Shown: one piece after another, positions 17,482-26,114 of the stretch
How positions within the stretch are numbered: the first letter of the stretch is position 1
Layout of the letters: each line of letters opens with the position of its first letter
Source of the DNA: Hahella sp.
Lineage (GTDB): Bacteria; Pseudomonadota; Gammaproteobacteria; Pseudomonadales; Oleiphilaceae
Assembly (NCBI GenBank): GCA_028280065.1
Contig: JANQMN010000104.1
Span: forward strand, 1 to 64,000
Reading direction: 5' to 3'
Length of the DNA: 64,000 nt
Made by a program: the position numbers and the translations under genes
Notes under the pieces: model-generated
What the model saw: only the letters and a program-made list of their open reading frames with translations
Database searches by the model: none
Told to the model about the DNA's origin: nothing

Positions 17482-18861
17482 ATGATTCAGATTGTTTCAC
17501 CCATTAACGGTGAAGTCATCGCGGAACGGCAGCTTGCCGGTACCGGCCAAATACAAGGGGTGCTGGATTCCGCGCAGGCGGCGCGGAAAAACTGGCAGTC
17601 ACTTAGCCTTGAGCAACGGGCTGACTATTGTTCCCGGGCTATCGACATCATGGTGCAGGGAAAGCAGGTTGCCGGAGAAGAACTCACCCGCCAGATGGGG
17701 CGGCCGATTCGCTACACTCCCGGCGAGATCGATGGCCTGGCGGAGCGTGGCAGGTCGATGATTGGCTGTGCGAAAGCAGCGCTTGCCGATATCCCTTTAC
17801 CTCCGAAAACCGGATTCCGCCGGTTTATTCGCAAACAACCCTTGGGAACCGTATTCACTATCGCCCCGTGGAATTATCCTTATTTGACGGCGGTTAACTC
17901 GATCATCCCGGCGTTAATGGCAGGCAATACCGTTATTTTAAAACACTCTGCGCAAACCCTATTGTGCGCGGAACGTTTTGCTGCGGCATTTACCGAGGCG
18001 GGATTACCTGAAGGAGTATTCCAATTTTTACATCTTGACCATGAGCAGACGGAATGTCTGATCCAGGATCGCAATATCGACTTTGTTTCCTTTACCGGTT
18101 CCGTGGCCGGCGGACGGGCGGTGGAAACGGCTGCTGCCGGTTTATTTAAAGGTACCGCGTTGGAGTTAGGTGGGAAGGACCCCGGCTATGTGATGGCGGA
18201 TGCGAATCTGCAGAATGCTGTGGATGGCCTGATCGACGGGGCTTTCTTTAATTCCGGGCAGTCCTGTTGCGGTATCGAACGTATTTATGTGCACCGGTCG
18301 CTGTACGACGATTTCGTCGATGCCGCAGTGGTGGCGGTCAATGGATACATATTGGGAGATCCGTTGCATCCGCAGACAACCTTGGGACCGATGGTGAACG
18401 GCAAGGCCGCTAATTTTGTCAGGCAGCAGATAGAAGCCGCCACCGCCGCCGGAGCGAAGGCCTGCATTAACATCGATAACTTCCCGCAAACCGGCCTGGG
18501 TGCCGCCTATCTGGCCCCACAGTTGCTTATCAACGTGGACCATAGTATGGAGGTAATGCGGGAAGAAACCTTTGGTCCGCTGGTCGGTATAATGCCGGTA
18601 AACGATGACGATGAAGCCATTCGGCTGATGAACGACAGCCCTTACGGATTGACTGCCAGCCTTTGGAGTCAGGACGACGAGCATGCCCTGCGGGTTGGCG
18701 ACCAAGTTGAAACCGGCACGGTGTTCTTGAATCGCTGTGATTATCTTGATCCGGAATTAGCCTGGGTCGGAGTCAAGGATTCGGGGCGGGGCTGCTCGTT
18801 GTCACGCTTGGGGTATGACCAGTTAACAAGGCCGAAGTCTTTTCATTTAAAGCAGCACTAA
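17482..18861 (+). CDS. NAD(P)-dependent aldehyde dehydrogenase
   Basis: A 459-residue ALDH-superfamily enzyme. Visible motifs are the cofactor and oxyanion region APWNYPYLTAVNSIIPAL, FTGSVAGGRAV, the catalytic Glu in ALELGGKDPGYV, the catalytic Cys in FFNSGQSCCGIERIYV (about residue 262), and EETFGPLVGI. It lies 89 bases after the GS-like gene and 110 before the alcohol dehydrogenase, all on one strand. In that context it probably oxidises a gamma-glutamylamino aldehyde, or the free aldehyde, to the acid. The substrate cannot be read from sequence. Confidence 0.92.
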   Translation: MIQIVSPINGEVIAERQLAGTGQIQGVLDSAQAARKNWQSLSLEQRADYCSRAIDIMVQGKQVAGEELTRQMGRPIRYTPGEIDGLAERGRSMIGCAKAALADIPLPPKTGFRRFIRKQPLGTVFTIAPWNYPYLTAVNSIIPALMAGNTVILKHSAQTLLCAERFAAAFTEAGLPEGVFQFLHLDHEQTECLIQDRNIDFVSFTGSVAGGRAVETAAAGLFKGTALELGGKDPGYVMADANLQNAVDGLIDGAFFNSGQSCCGIERIYVHRSLYDDFVDAAVVAVNGYILGDPLHPQTTLGPMVNGKAANFVRQQIEAATAAGAKACINIDNFPQTGLGAAYLAPQLLINVDHSMEVMREETFGPLVGIMPVNDDDEAIRLMNDSPYGLTASLWSQDDEHALRVGDQVETGTVFLNRCDYLDPELAWVGVKDSGRGCSLSRLGYDQLTRPKSFHLKQH

Positions 18862-18971
18862 TCTATCTCCCGAAACCTGTGCCGGCTACGGCGTTTCGCG
18901 GAATCGGATCGAAAAAACCGCCATGACGAATAACGATCAATACCGTCTATTTACCTGAGGATTCTTGCAAA

Positions 18972-20153
18972 ATGGGTTCTAAAGAAGATATTAGCCACTT
19001 AGTGGGTAATTGGAACTATCCGACCGACATGAGATTTGGGGTTGGAAGAATAGCCGAACTGCCGGCGCTTTGCCGGGCACAAGGGATGCAACGCCCGCTC
19101 ATCGTTACTGACCAGGGCCTTGCGGATGTCGGCTTTGTCAAGGACATAATCGATAACTGCCGGCAAAACGATCTCGGAGCCGAATTGTTCAGCGATGTAA
19201 AATCCAATCCTACGGGCGGCAATATTAATGCGGGAGTAGAGGTTTATCGAAGCGGCAAGCACGATGGCGTCATCGCCCTAGGGGGCGGAAGCGGCTTGGA
19301 CGCCGGCAAGGCCATCGCATTGATGGCGGGGCAGTCCCGGCCGATCTGGGATTTTGAAGACGTCGGCGACAATTGGACGCGGGTGAATGTTGACGGTTTA
19401 GCTCCCGTGATCGCTGTTCCTACCACTTCGGGAACCGGTTCCGAAGTGGGAAGGGCATCGGTCATTCTTGATGAAACCGTGCAAATCAAGAAGATTATTT
19501 TTCACCCTGGGATGCTGCCGGAACTCGTGCTTGCCGATCCGGCGCTGACTAAAGGGTTGCCGGCGCCTGTCACGGCTGCAACCGGGTTGGACGCATTTGT
19601 CCATTGCCTTGAGGCCTGGTGTGCGCCTGGATACCACCCAATGGCGGACGGCATCGCTCTAGAGGGCATGCGGCTGATTAAAAAATGGCTGCCGGTGGCT
19701 GTGAAGGAAGCCGACAATCTAACCGCCAGGAGCCATATGATGGTGGCGTCTTCGATGGGTGCAGCCGCCTTTCAAAAAGGACTGGGCGGCGTGCATGCCC
19801 TGGCGCATCCGTTAGGCGCGCTGTACGATAAGCATCACGGTTTGTTGAATGCGATCCTCTTGCCCTATGTGCTCAATCGCAACAAATCCGCGATCACGAA
19901 ACCGATTAAACGCCTGGCAAATTACCTCAAAATCAACACGCCCGGTTTTGATACCTTTATGGAGTGGGTTCTTGATTTTCGGGACAAATTAGGTATTCCG
20001 AATGATCTGGGTGCTATCGGCATTGGTTTTGAACAGTCCCAGAAGATTGGTGAGATGGCGTTTGCCGATCCTTCCGCGGGAGGAAATCCGATTTCCCTGA
20101 CACCGGAAGAGTATGAGGACATTTTTCGTGCCGCGGTAAATGGGGACCTTTAA
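18972..20153 (+). CDS. Iron-containing alcohol dehydrogenase
   Basis: A 393-residue group III (Fe) alcohol dehydrogenase. The NAD-binding GGGSGLDAGKAIA is present. Metal ligands are in TGLDAFVHCLEAW and in GGVHALAHPLGALYDKHHGLLNA, with the expected Asp and three His. It closes the GS-ALDH-ADH set on the plus strand. The pairing with a glutamyl-amine ligase suggests it oxidises the alcohol end of a glutamylated amino alcohol. Members of this family also reduce or oxidise many short alcohols, so other roles are possible. Confidence 0.92.
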   Translation: MGSKEDISHLVGNWNYPTDMRFGVGRIAELPALCRAQGMQRPLIVTDQGLADVGFVKDIIDNCRQNDLGAELFSDVKSNPTGGNINAGVEVYRSGKHDGVIALGGGSGLDAGKAIALMAGQSRPIWDFEDVGDNWTRVNVDGLAPVIAVPTTSGTGSEVGRASVILDETVQIKKIIFHPGMLPELVLADPALTKGLPAPVTAATGLDAFVHCLEAWCAPGYHPMADGIALEGMRLIKKWLPVAVKEADNLTARSHMMVASSMGAAAFQKGLGGVHALAHPLGALYDKHHGLLNAILLPYVLNRNKSAITKPIKRLANYLKINTPGFDTFMEWVLDFRDKLGIPNDLGAIGIGFEQSQKIGEMAFADPSAGGNPISLTPEEYEDIFRAAVNGDL

Positions 20154-20176
20154 TCCTTGCTCCAAAATTGAGTAAC

Positions 20177-20208
20177 AGCGCTTGCCCCCCGGAATTCCGG
20201 GGAGCGCT
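20177..20208. terminator. Strong inverted repeat between convergent genes
   Basis: AGCGCT and CCCCGG arms flank an AATT centre (CCCCGGAATTCCGGGG plus outer AGCGCT on both sides). It lies in the 64-base gap between the alcohol dehydrogenase and the convergent peroxidase gene. No clear U-run follows on either strand, so it may be a bidirectional transcription stop that needs help, or an mRNA 3' stabiliser. Confidence 0.6.
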
Positions 20209-20217
20209 GACCATGAC

Positions 20218-21927
20218 TTACAACGCCTCGCCCAGGCGATTCTTGCCGACCAATACCTGACCATCCGGATTATCCTGTACCGGATCGGCTACCCATGGAT
20301 CGAGACAATCCCGGTTACCGGCGCAACTATCTGTCAATCCACGCATAAAGGCGACTAATTGTTGCTCTTCTTGTTGGCTTAAGTTGGGATTTGCCAAACG
20401 CGAAACGCCTTCTTGCTGTTCCTGGCGAAGTTTGGTTAGCGCCAGACGGCTATTTGCCTCCGCCTCGGGAAAAACGGCTGCACAGCTCTCCTGGTCGGCA
20501 AACTGGTCAAGCCTGCAGGGTTGTGCAGTAAAGAAGTTATTTATTGTTCGCCCCGGATTCTCGTAGTGCCGTACTACCTGGCCCAGTGTTTCGTAGGTGC
20601 CTGCATGCCCATAAGGTGCGGTCAATTCGATATTGAGAAGGCTGGGGGTGCGGAACCGATACCGGTCTTCCGCTAAACCGGTGACTCGTTCACGTCCGAA
20701 ATCGTCCAGATTGCCATCCCCTTTACCGGGACCGAATTGTGGGAAAGCGACAGCGTGATGTTGACCGTCTGACAGTAGCGGCCCGCTATGACAAGCCCCG
20801 CAACCGGCGCCGCCATCTTCCACGGAAGTGAAAAACAGAATCGCACCTTGTTTCTGCGCGTTGTTCATGGCGGTTACATCGCCGGCCAGATATCTGTTCC
20901 AGGCGTTATCGACGAAGACCATGGAGCGTTCGTATTCCCCGAGGGCGTGCGCAATGGCATTAAAGTTTATCAACTCCTCGGCAGATGCGGTAACGCCATA
21001 GGCTTGTTGGAACTCCGGAAGCCATTCATTAACGTCCAACTCGTCTTCGCCAATACCGTAGTCGCCAATTCGTGCAGCCAAATGCTCCCGTATAGCGTTA
21101 TTGTCGCTGCCGGATTCGAACTCCGGAGTTTTCATTTCAGCGGCGGAGGTAACCGGAAACCGGGCTTGAGCCACTGCAAGGTTGGCCCCGGCTTCGGCAT
21201 CGCCAATTCCAAAACCCGAATCCGGTGTTGCAATACCGGAAAGTGCGCCGTTTGAGTGTTCCTCTCGGCCAAGGCTTTCAACCCGTGAATCCCAAAACAG
21301 GCCGGTATCCCAAAATCCCAGATTGAATACGGTCGGCGCGTTTCTCGGCACTTCAGGTAATCCATCCAAAAATTCGCGCCCTGGCCCGAGCAGCTCGGGA
21401 TCAACCGCATTGACTCCGACCGACAAGCTCAACGCATCGGCGCCGCCAAATCCTGGGTGATGGCAGGTGACACAAGCGGAGTCGAAACCACCGCCCAGAC
21501 TTTTACTAAAAAACAGTTTCTTGCCCAGTTGAGCCACCGGATCGCCGATATCGGGTAGTTCTCTTGCGGCGATATCCGCCGGCTCCATTTGAAACCGGGT
21601 AATGATCTCTTGCAGCTCAACATCGAGATTTGCCGGTTGGTCAGGTCGCGGACCCGGTCGATCTCCAGGTCCGTTGGGATTTCGAGGGGGGCGGTTGGCA
21701 TTTCCGGTATTGGCTTGTTCGTCCGGTTGCCGGTTATTCTGGTCCGATTGGTTTTGTCTAAGTTCTTGAGGGGGACGCTGTTGGTCAGGATTATTTGGCG
21801 GGATAACCTGCTGCGCCAGACTCGGAGCCGTCAAGCCGGCAATCAAAACGCCCCCCAACAAATTCTTCGAAATGGATTGTATCTTAAGACGATGTGCACA
21901 ATTGCCCGTTGTTTTGTCCCGCCACAT
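20218..21927 (-). CDS. Di-haem cytochrome c peroxidase / MauG-like protein
   Basis: A 569-residue exported protein. The signal peptide is preceded by about 20 extra residues and ends near APSLAQQ. Residues about 40-105 form a linker rich in Pro, Asn, Gln and Arg. Two c-type haem sites follow, CVTCH and CGACH, with the family contexts LGKKLFFSKSLGG, SRVESLGREEHSNGA and YRFRTPSLLNIELTAPYGHAGTYETL. This architecture belongs to bacterial cytochrome c peroxidases and the MauG group, which act in the periplasm. Substrate (H2O2 or a protein side chain) cannot be decided here. The polar linker before the catalytic part is longer than usual and could tether it to the envelope. Confidence 0.88.
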   Translation of the reverse strand: MWRDKTTGNCAHRLKIQSISKNLLGGVLIAGLTAPSLAQQVIPPNNPDQQRPPQELRQNQSDQNNRQPDEQANTGNANRPPRNPNGPGDRPGPRPDQPANLDVELQEIITRFQMEPADIAARELPDIGDPVAQLGKKLFFSKSLGGGFDSACVTCHHPGFGGADALSLSVGVNAVDPELLGPGREFLDGLPEVPRNAPTVFNLGFWDTGLFWDSRVESLGREEHSNGALSGIATPDSGFGIGDAEAGANLAVAQARFPVTSAAEMKTPEFESGSDNNAIREHLAARIGDYGIGEDELDVNEWLPEFQQAYGVTASAEELINFNAIAHALGEYERSMVFVDNAWNRYLAGDVTAMNNAQKQGAILFFTSVEDGGAGCGACHSGPLLSDGQHHAVAFPQFGPGKGDGNLDDFGRERVTGLAEDRYRFRTPSLLNIELTAPYGHAGTYETLGQVVRHYENPGRTINNFFTAQPCRLDQFADQESCAAVFPEAEANSRLALTKLRQEQQEGVSRLANPNLSQQEEQQLVAFMRGLTDSCAGNRDCLDPWVADPVQDNPDGQVLVGKNRLGEAL

Positions 21928-22293
21928 GTTTGCTCCTCCGCAGGTAGTCGTGGATATACCGAGGCTCAGTTGCCGGGTGCTGTTATTTTTGCTGAAAAAC
22001 CTGTGACCAACTGAGCTTTTTGGTTTAACGAAATTAAGGAAAGACTACGGAGGAAATGTGATTGAAATGTGCAAACAATAAGGAAGGTCAGAACCATGGC
22101 AGCCAACCTGTGGCGCTACCTTGTGGTGCACCAAAATCGCATGGCTCCTCGGACTATGCCCACTTTTAGCTCAACTCTACTGGGCGTTACGTGAAAAAGC
22201 TTTTGAAAACATGGTGTTGGGATTTGGCATGATCAATGCATTATTGCCAGGGGTAACCACCTGGTTTTCCTAAGCGGGGAAGGGGAGAATGCA
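21928..22293. other. Gap between peroxidase and ATP-grasp genes
   Basis: Divergent promoter space for the peroxidase and the plus-strand genes. Apart from the frameshifted small membrane gene at 22096-22273, I see no RNA gene or clear operator. Confidence 0.5.
22096..22273 (+). pseudogene. Small membrane protein gene with a one-base frameshift
   Basis: ATG 22096-22098 has a good ribosome site (AGGAAGG, 8 bases away) and encodes MAANLWRYLVVHQN before the frame runs to an early stop. The +1 frame picks up at the AAAA run (22133-22136) and reads IAWLLGLCPLLAQLYWALREKAFENMVLGFGMINALLPGVTTWFS to TAA at 22271. Removing one A would give a continuous 58-residue protein with one or two membrane helices. 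It could be a sequencing error, a real frameshift or programmed slippage. The family is not recognised. Confidence 0.5.
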
Positions 22294-23415
22294 ATGTCGA
22301 TAGCGTTTGATCATGGTTATCTTCCGGCGGGCAAATACATAATCAATCACGATATTATGAATTGCACTGCCGATGGGGTGTTGGGTAATCATCTATATTC
22401 CGGCCGGGCGCTGGGCCTATCCGAGCCTTGGGATATTATTCAACTGCATCCGGACCTGGAACCTCTCTGGCCGCACATTACCGCACACTACAAACGGATT
22501 GGTCTGAGCCACAGCGAGAATGTGATCTGGAATCTGGACCTCAAACAGCTTGGCCAGCATGTGGGCCATCAACCGTCCGTTTTTTATTTTGGCCCGACGG
22601 AATGCAAATATTGGGGCGACCGGACCTGGCTTGAGGCGGTCGAATATATCAATTCGAAAAATAACTTTATTTCGTTGGCAAATCAGCTGGGAGTAGACGT
22701 ACCCGAAACGATTTGTCTGGATCGCATCCGGGATCTCAATGGCGAAATAATGTGTGAAATAGCGTTTCCCTGCTACTTGAAAGCCTCTATATCCGTATCC
22801 GGCGTGGGTATCTACCGTTGCGATAACATGCTCGATTTCGTTCGGGCAGCCTCGACCTTTCATCCGGATACACCGGTGCAGATTCAAGAGGGGCTGGAGG
22901 CGGAAACCTTTCTCAATATGCAGTTTCAAATCATAGACGGGGAAGTTTATCGTCTGGTTGCCAGTGAACAGATCCTGGACGGGTTCGCCCACCAGGGTAA
23001 CCGCGTTCCCTCTCGCTATGCGCCATGGGAGGCGGTCGAGCCCATGGCCAACTGGTTGAGCGATCATGGAATGAAAGGGATTTTTGCGTTTGATGTGGCA
23101 GTGGTACAGTCGAATCGAGGTCTGCAATTTACGGCGATCGAATGTAATCCGCGATTTAACGGCGCATCCTATCCGACCTTGATTGCGCAAAAACTCTCGA
23201 TACCTGAGTGGAGCGCCATATCCGTGAAAACCAAGCAGATAGATCTGGCGGACATCGATTTATCGGGACTGGAATACGACCCAAATACCGGGCAAGGCAT
23301 TATTATCGTCAACTGGGGCATTATTCTTACCAAGAAGCTGGCGGTAATGCTTGCCGGTCCTCCTGAGGGGCAGGCAATACTAAAGAAGGAGCTGGAGCGT
23401 CGATTAAAGTTATAG
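22294..23415 (+). CDS. ATP-grasp ligase of unknown substrate
   Basis: A 373-residue protein with AGGGGAG 6 bases before ATG. The N-terminal third (about 1-125) is family-specific. Residues about 130-340 form the ATP-grasp fold: SLANQLGVDVPETI, FPCYLKASISVSGVGI (nucleotide loop), PVQIQEGLEAETFLNMQFQI and the magnesium-binding TAIECNPRFNGASYP. ATP-grasp enzymes join a carboxylate to an amine or thiol through an acyl-phosphate. The convergent neighbour is an isoaspartyl peptidase, raising the idea of a beta-aspartyl peptide product. Convergence means they are not one transcript, so this is suggestive only. Confidence 0.82.
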   Translation: MSIAFDHGYLPAGKYIINHDIMNCTADGVLGNHLYSGRALGLSEPWDIIQLHPDLEPLWPHITAHYKRIGLSHSENVIWNLDLKQLGQHVGHQPSVFYFGPTECKYWGDRTWLEAVEYINSKNNFISLANQLGVDVPETICLDRIRDLNGEIMCEIAFPCYLKASISVSGVGIYRCDNMLDFVRAASTFHPDTPVQIQEGLEAETFLNMQFQIIDGEVYRLVASEQILDGFAHQGNRVPSRYAPWEAVEPMANWLSDHGMKGIFAFDVAVVQSNRGLQFTAIECNPRFNGASYPTLIAQKLSIPEWSAISVKTKQIDLADIDLSGLEYDPNTGQGIIIVNWGIILTKKLAVMLAGPPEGQAILKKELERRLKL

Positions 23416-23438
23416 TAAGAGTGTCCAGGCGGTAGGGT

Positions 23439-24380
23439 CTAAAACCTCACCATGGTTTCGCCGCCTTTTTCGATCCAGCCATGAATCATTTTTTTCGTGG
23501 TAAAGCCGCTGGCGCAGTTACCATTCCTGTCAATAACGATCACACCGCCTCTTCCATTGACTTTTCGCCGCAGGTACTCGATACCGGCGGCGGTTGCCTT
23601 GCCGGCATCCATTTTCTGCATCCAGATAAAATCCGAGATGGTTTTCGAGATGACGGTCCGCATGAAATCTTCGCCGTAACCGGTAGCGGACACGGCACAA
23701 GTTTCATTGTCCGCATATACGCCCGCGCCAATAATGGGAGAGTCACCTACGCGCCCCTTGCGTTTGTTGACGATGCCACCGGTTGAAGTCGCCGCTGCCA
23801 GATCGCCGTTCATATCCCTGGCAATCGCACCGATGGTGCCGTATTTTTGGTCTTCGCTGCCTTCATCGGTTTCGTCATGATCCAGCATCATCTTGTTTTT
23901 GAGTTGCGCCTGTTTCAACTGTTCAACCCGCTCAGGCGTGTAAAAGTAGAATTCGGTCGCGCGTTTTACCCCGCAATGATCGGCAAAGCGCATGGCACCG
24001 TCTTCTATCAGCATGACGTGCTCACTTTCGGAAAGCACCAGCCGCGCTAATTGAATAGGGTTGGTAATATTATCCACCGCCGCAACGGCGCCCGCCGACA
24101 GATCCCGCCCGTCCATAATGGCCGCATCCATTTCGACTTTGCCATCTTCGTTCAGAACCGAACCGCATCCGGCATTGAATAGGGGGTCGTCCTCCAGCAA
24201 GGATGCGCAGGATTCCGCTGCTTGTAAAGCCGATCCGCCGAGAGAAAGAATCTCCCGCCCCTGTTCCAGAATCTGCCGAATGGATTCCAAATACCGGACC
24301 GCGGTTTTCTGGTCTTTAACATTGTCCAATGCCCCGGCTCCGCCGTGAATCATCAATGAAAAGTGTGCTTCGTCTATCAT
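23439..24380 (-). CDS. Isoaspartyl peptidase / plant-type L-asparaginase
   Basis: Start chosen at ATG 24378-24380, so that MIDEAHFSLMIHGGAGA fits the family N-terminus; an upstream TTG would add 12 residues. The protein is about 313 residues and belongs to the Ntn-hydrolase asparaginase 2 family. The autocatalytic Thr lies in KYGTIGAIARD (about residue 182), followed by the substrate loop STGGIVNKRKGRVGDSPIIGAG. The enzyme cleaves beta-aspartyl dipeptides and asparagine in the cytoplasm. The linker before the Thr is acidic (HDETDEGSEDQ), as is usual. Its stop is 23 bases from that of the convergent ATP-grasp gene. Confidence 0.92.
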   Translation of the reverse strand: MIDEAHFSLMIHGGAGALDNVKDQKTAVRYLESIRQILEQGREILSLGGSALQAAESCASLLEDDPLFNAGCGSVLNEDGKVEMDAAIMDGRDLSAGAVAAVDNITNPIQLARLVLSESEHVMLIEDGAMRFADHCGVKRATEFYFYTPERVEQLKQAQLKNKMMLDHDETDEGSEDQKYGTIGAIARDMNGDLAAATSTGGIVNKRKGRVGDSPIIGAGVYADNETCAVSATGYGEDFMRTVISKTISDFIWMQKMDAGKATAAGIEYLRRKVNGRGGVIVIDRNGNCASGFTTKKMIHGWIEKGGETMVRF

Positions 24381-24581
24381 TGTCAGGTTGCTTGTTTCAC
24401 ATTTAATACTTGCCAAGTATAGTGACTAATTTTCTGCTGTTTAGAAATAGTTAAGTTGGCTAAGATTGCATACTTTCAACAGGACCGGTCTGCATTGAGG
24501 TTTATCTGCAATCGGTTGAAGTTTATTACTGAGGATGTTTGACATTTGCTGACCATCTAACTGCCCGATTAATTGATTGCT

Positions 24582-25505
24582 ATGAGAAATCTGATAAACC
24601 TGCCTTATTGTCATCGGCTAGTAGTTGCTTTGCTACTAAGCGGTTCGTTTCCCGCCTTCGCAGCGACCTGCTTCGAATCCGGTTGGACGAATGACAAATG
24701 GCAGGCTTTAAAAGCCGCTAACTTCGTTGTTGCAGATAAAAACAGTCGCAATCATCTGGCGTTACAGCTAATGGATTGCCTGAAGAGTCCTAATGCGGAT
24801 GTCAGGGATGCAATCGGGTATCAGGCGCTGTTCAACTGGCTGCGCGAAAACGCCCTCGACGACATCACGAAGATAACGATATTCAATAAGCTGGTCGACG
24901 ATTTGGAACATAATCGGGAAGATCCGCATGGCGTGTATTTACCCTTTGCCGCGTTAGTACTTTCCGAAGTGGTCCGTGCCGATTATGTAAAAAGCTATCT
25001 AAGCGACAGCCACCTCCAGCGCGCAGTGGATGTGGCAAGCAAGTATTTGGCCGGAACCAGGGATTACCGGGGGTTTGATGAAGAGCAGGGGTGGCGGCAC
25101 AGTGTGGCTCACGCGGCGGATTTCGTCCTCCACCTGGCTGTTAATCCAAGGCTCACAAAGGAGCAATTGGATGTTTTGTGGAAAGCGTTGGATACGCAAA
25201 TTGCTCCCATCCATCATTTCTATGTATTCGGCGAACCCAAACGATTGGCAACGCCGGTCTTGTACATTTGGATGGCTGGAAAACACAGTCAGGAAGAATG
25301 GGAAACCTGGCTCGACAAACTGACAGACTCCAAACCGTTCGAGAGTTGGAAGCAGTCGTACAAATCGACAGTCGGGCTTGCCAGGCGGCATAACCTCAAT
25401 AATTTTCTGCTCAATCTGTATGCGCTAATCCAATCGACCGAGAACGCCCAACTGATAAAACTAAGGCCATCGGTGGCGAATGCGCTGGACGCCATGAACC
25501 AATAA
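24582..25505 (+). CDS. Exported DUF2785 protein
   Basis: A 307-residue protein starting at ATG 24582, with a signal peptide (MRNLINLPYCHRLVVALLLSGSFPAFA). The mature part matches the DUF2785 pattern: helical repeats with SDVR/NADVRDAIGYQALFNWL, GVYLPFAALVLSEVVRADY, RDYRGFDEEQGWRHSVAHAADFVLHLAVNP and YVFGEPKRLATPVLYIW. The family has no firm function. Its alpha-solenoid look suggests a binding role in the periplasm. It stands alone on the plus strand. Confidence 0.82.
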   Translation: MRNLINLPYCHRLVVALLLSGSFPAFAATCFESGWTNDKWQALKAANFVVADKNSRNHLALQLMDCLKSPNADVRDAIGYQALFNWLRENALDDITKITIFNKLVDDLEHNREDPHGVYLPFAALVLSEVVRADYVKSYLSDSHLQRAVDVASKYLAGTRDYRGFDEEQGWRHSVAHAADFVLHLAVNPRLTKEQLDVLWKALDTQIAPIHHFYVFGEPKRLATPVLYIWMAGKHSQEEWETWLDKLTDSKPFESWKQSYKSTVGLARRHNLNNFLLNLYALIQSTENAQLIKLRPSVANALDAMNQ

Positions 25506-25708
25506 TCCTGACTAAAGACGGCTGCAATCAGTAATGGTATAACCATTTCACACCTCGGTTTCCTGATAGCTTTCTAAGGGCGCAAAGCGTTATTTCCCCC
25601 TCGCAAACACTACTCCCTCGAGCGCCAGCTATAGACTAAGCCTAGAAAGGCCGGTCATGGAATAGTCTACACTTGCAGTTACATCCTCAGTGCATTACAC
25701 AGGTAACA

Positions 25709-25804
25709 ATGCCAAAAATATTCTTGATTTCACTAATCGCAACCTTGTTAAGTAGCGAGTTGAATGCAAACGTAAAAACATTTAAGGAAGTGGTTAGAGT
25801 ATGA
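25709..25804 (+). CDS. Possible 31-residue signal-like peptide or truncated secreted gene
   Basis: ATG 25709 opens MPKIFLISLIATLLSSELNANVKTFKEVVRV and stops at 25802-25804. It resembles a complete signal peptide with a cleavage site after LNA and only 10 mature residues. Its stop overlaps the ATG of the next gene (ATGA). It may be a coupling leader for the regulator, or the stub of a secreted gene whose body was lost. The upstream ribosome site is weak. Confidence 0.4.
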   Translation: MPKIFLISLIATLLSSELNANVKTFKEVVRV

Positions 25805-26100
25805 AGGAAAAAGTACCAGAAGAAAGAATCGAAACGCTAAGACAGGAAATACTGGCGTTACTGGAGAACAGAGAGCTTTCTATCGGAGATCTATCGAAGG
25901 CGATAGGGAAGTCTGAAAAAGAGCTCTACGGCCATATTGAGAACCTGAGTATATACAAATCTCTAAAAATAATCTCTGCGGAGTGTGTCAAGTGCGGTTT
26001 TGTGTTTGAAGGAAGATATAGGGCTAAGAAGCCAGGCAAGTGCCCCAAATGTAAAGGCACTCGTATAGATCCGCCGTTGTTCACCTATATAACGGAGTAA
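25801..26100 (+). CDS. Helix-turn-helix protein with C-terminal zinc ribbon
   Basis: A 99-residue protein. Residues 1-58 form a winged-helix-like domain (ILALLENRELSIGDLSKAIGKSEKELYGHIENLS). Residues 59-90 hold a zinc ribbon with Cys62, Cys65, Cys81 and Cys84 (AECVKCGFVF...GKCPKCKG). The architecture matches COG3357-type predicted transcriptional regulators, which are common in archaea and scattered in bacteria. It starts inside the stop of a 31-residue leader-like frame. Its target is unknown; it may sense metal or redox through the Cys cluster. Confidence 0.82.
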   Translation: MKEKVPEERIETLRQEILALLENRELSIGDLSKAIGKSEKELYGHIENLSIYKSLKIISAECVKCGFVFEGRYRAKKPGKCPKCKGTRIDPPLFTYITE

Positions 26101-26114
26101 TTAATTGCTTGCTT

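Noticed and set aside
22417-23190. 257-codon minus-strand frame inside the ATP-grasp gene
   Set aside because: Antisense to a gene with intact ATP-grasp motifs; composition looks like a shadow frame.
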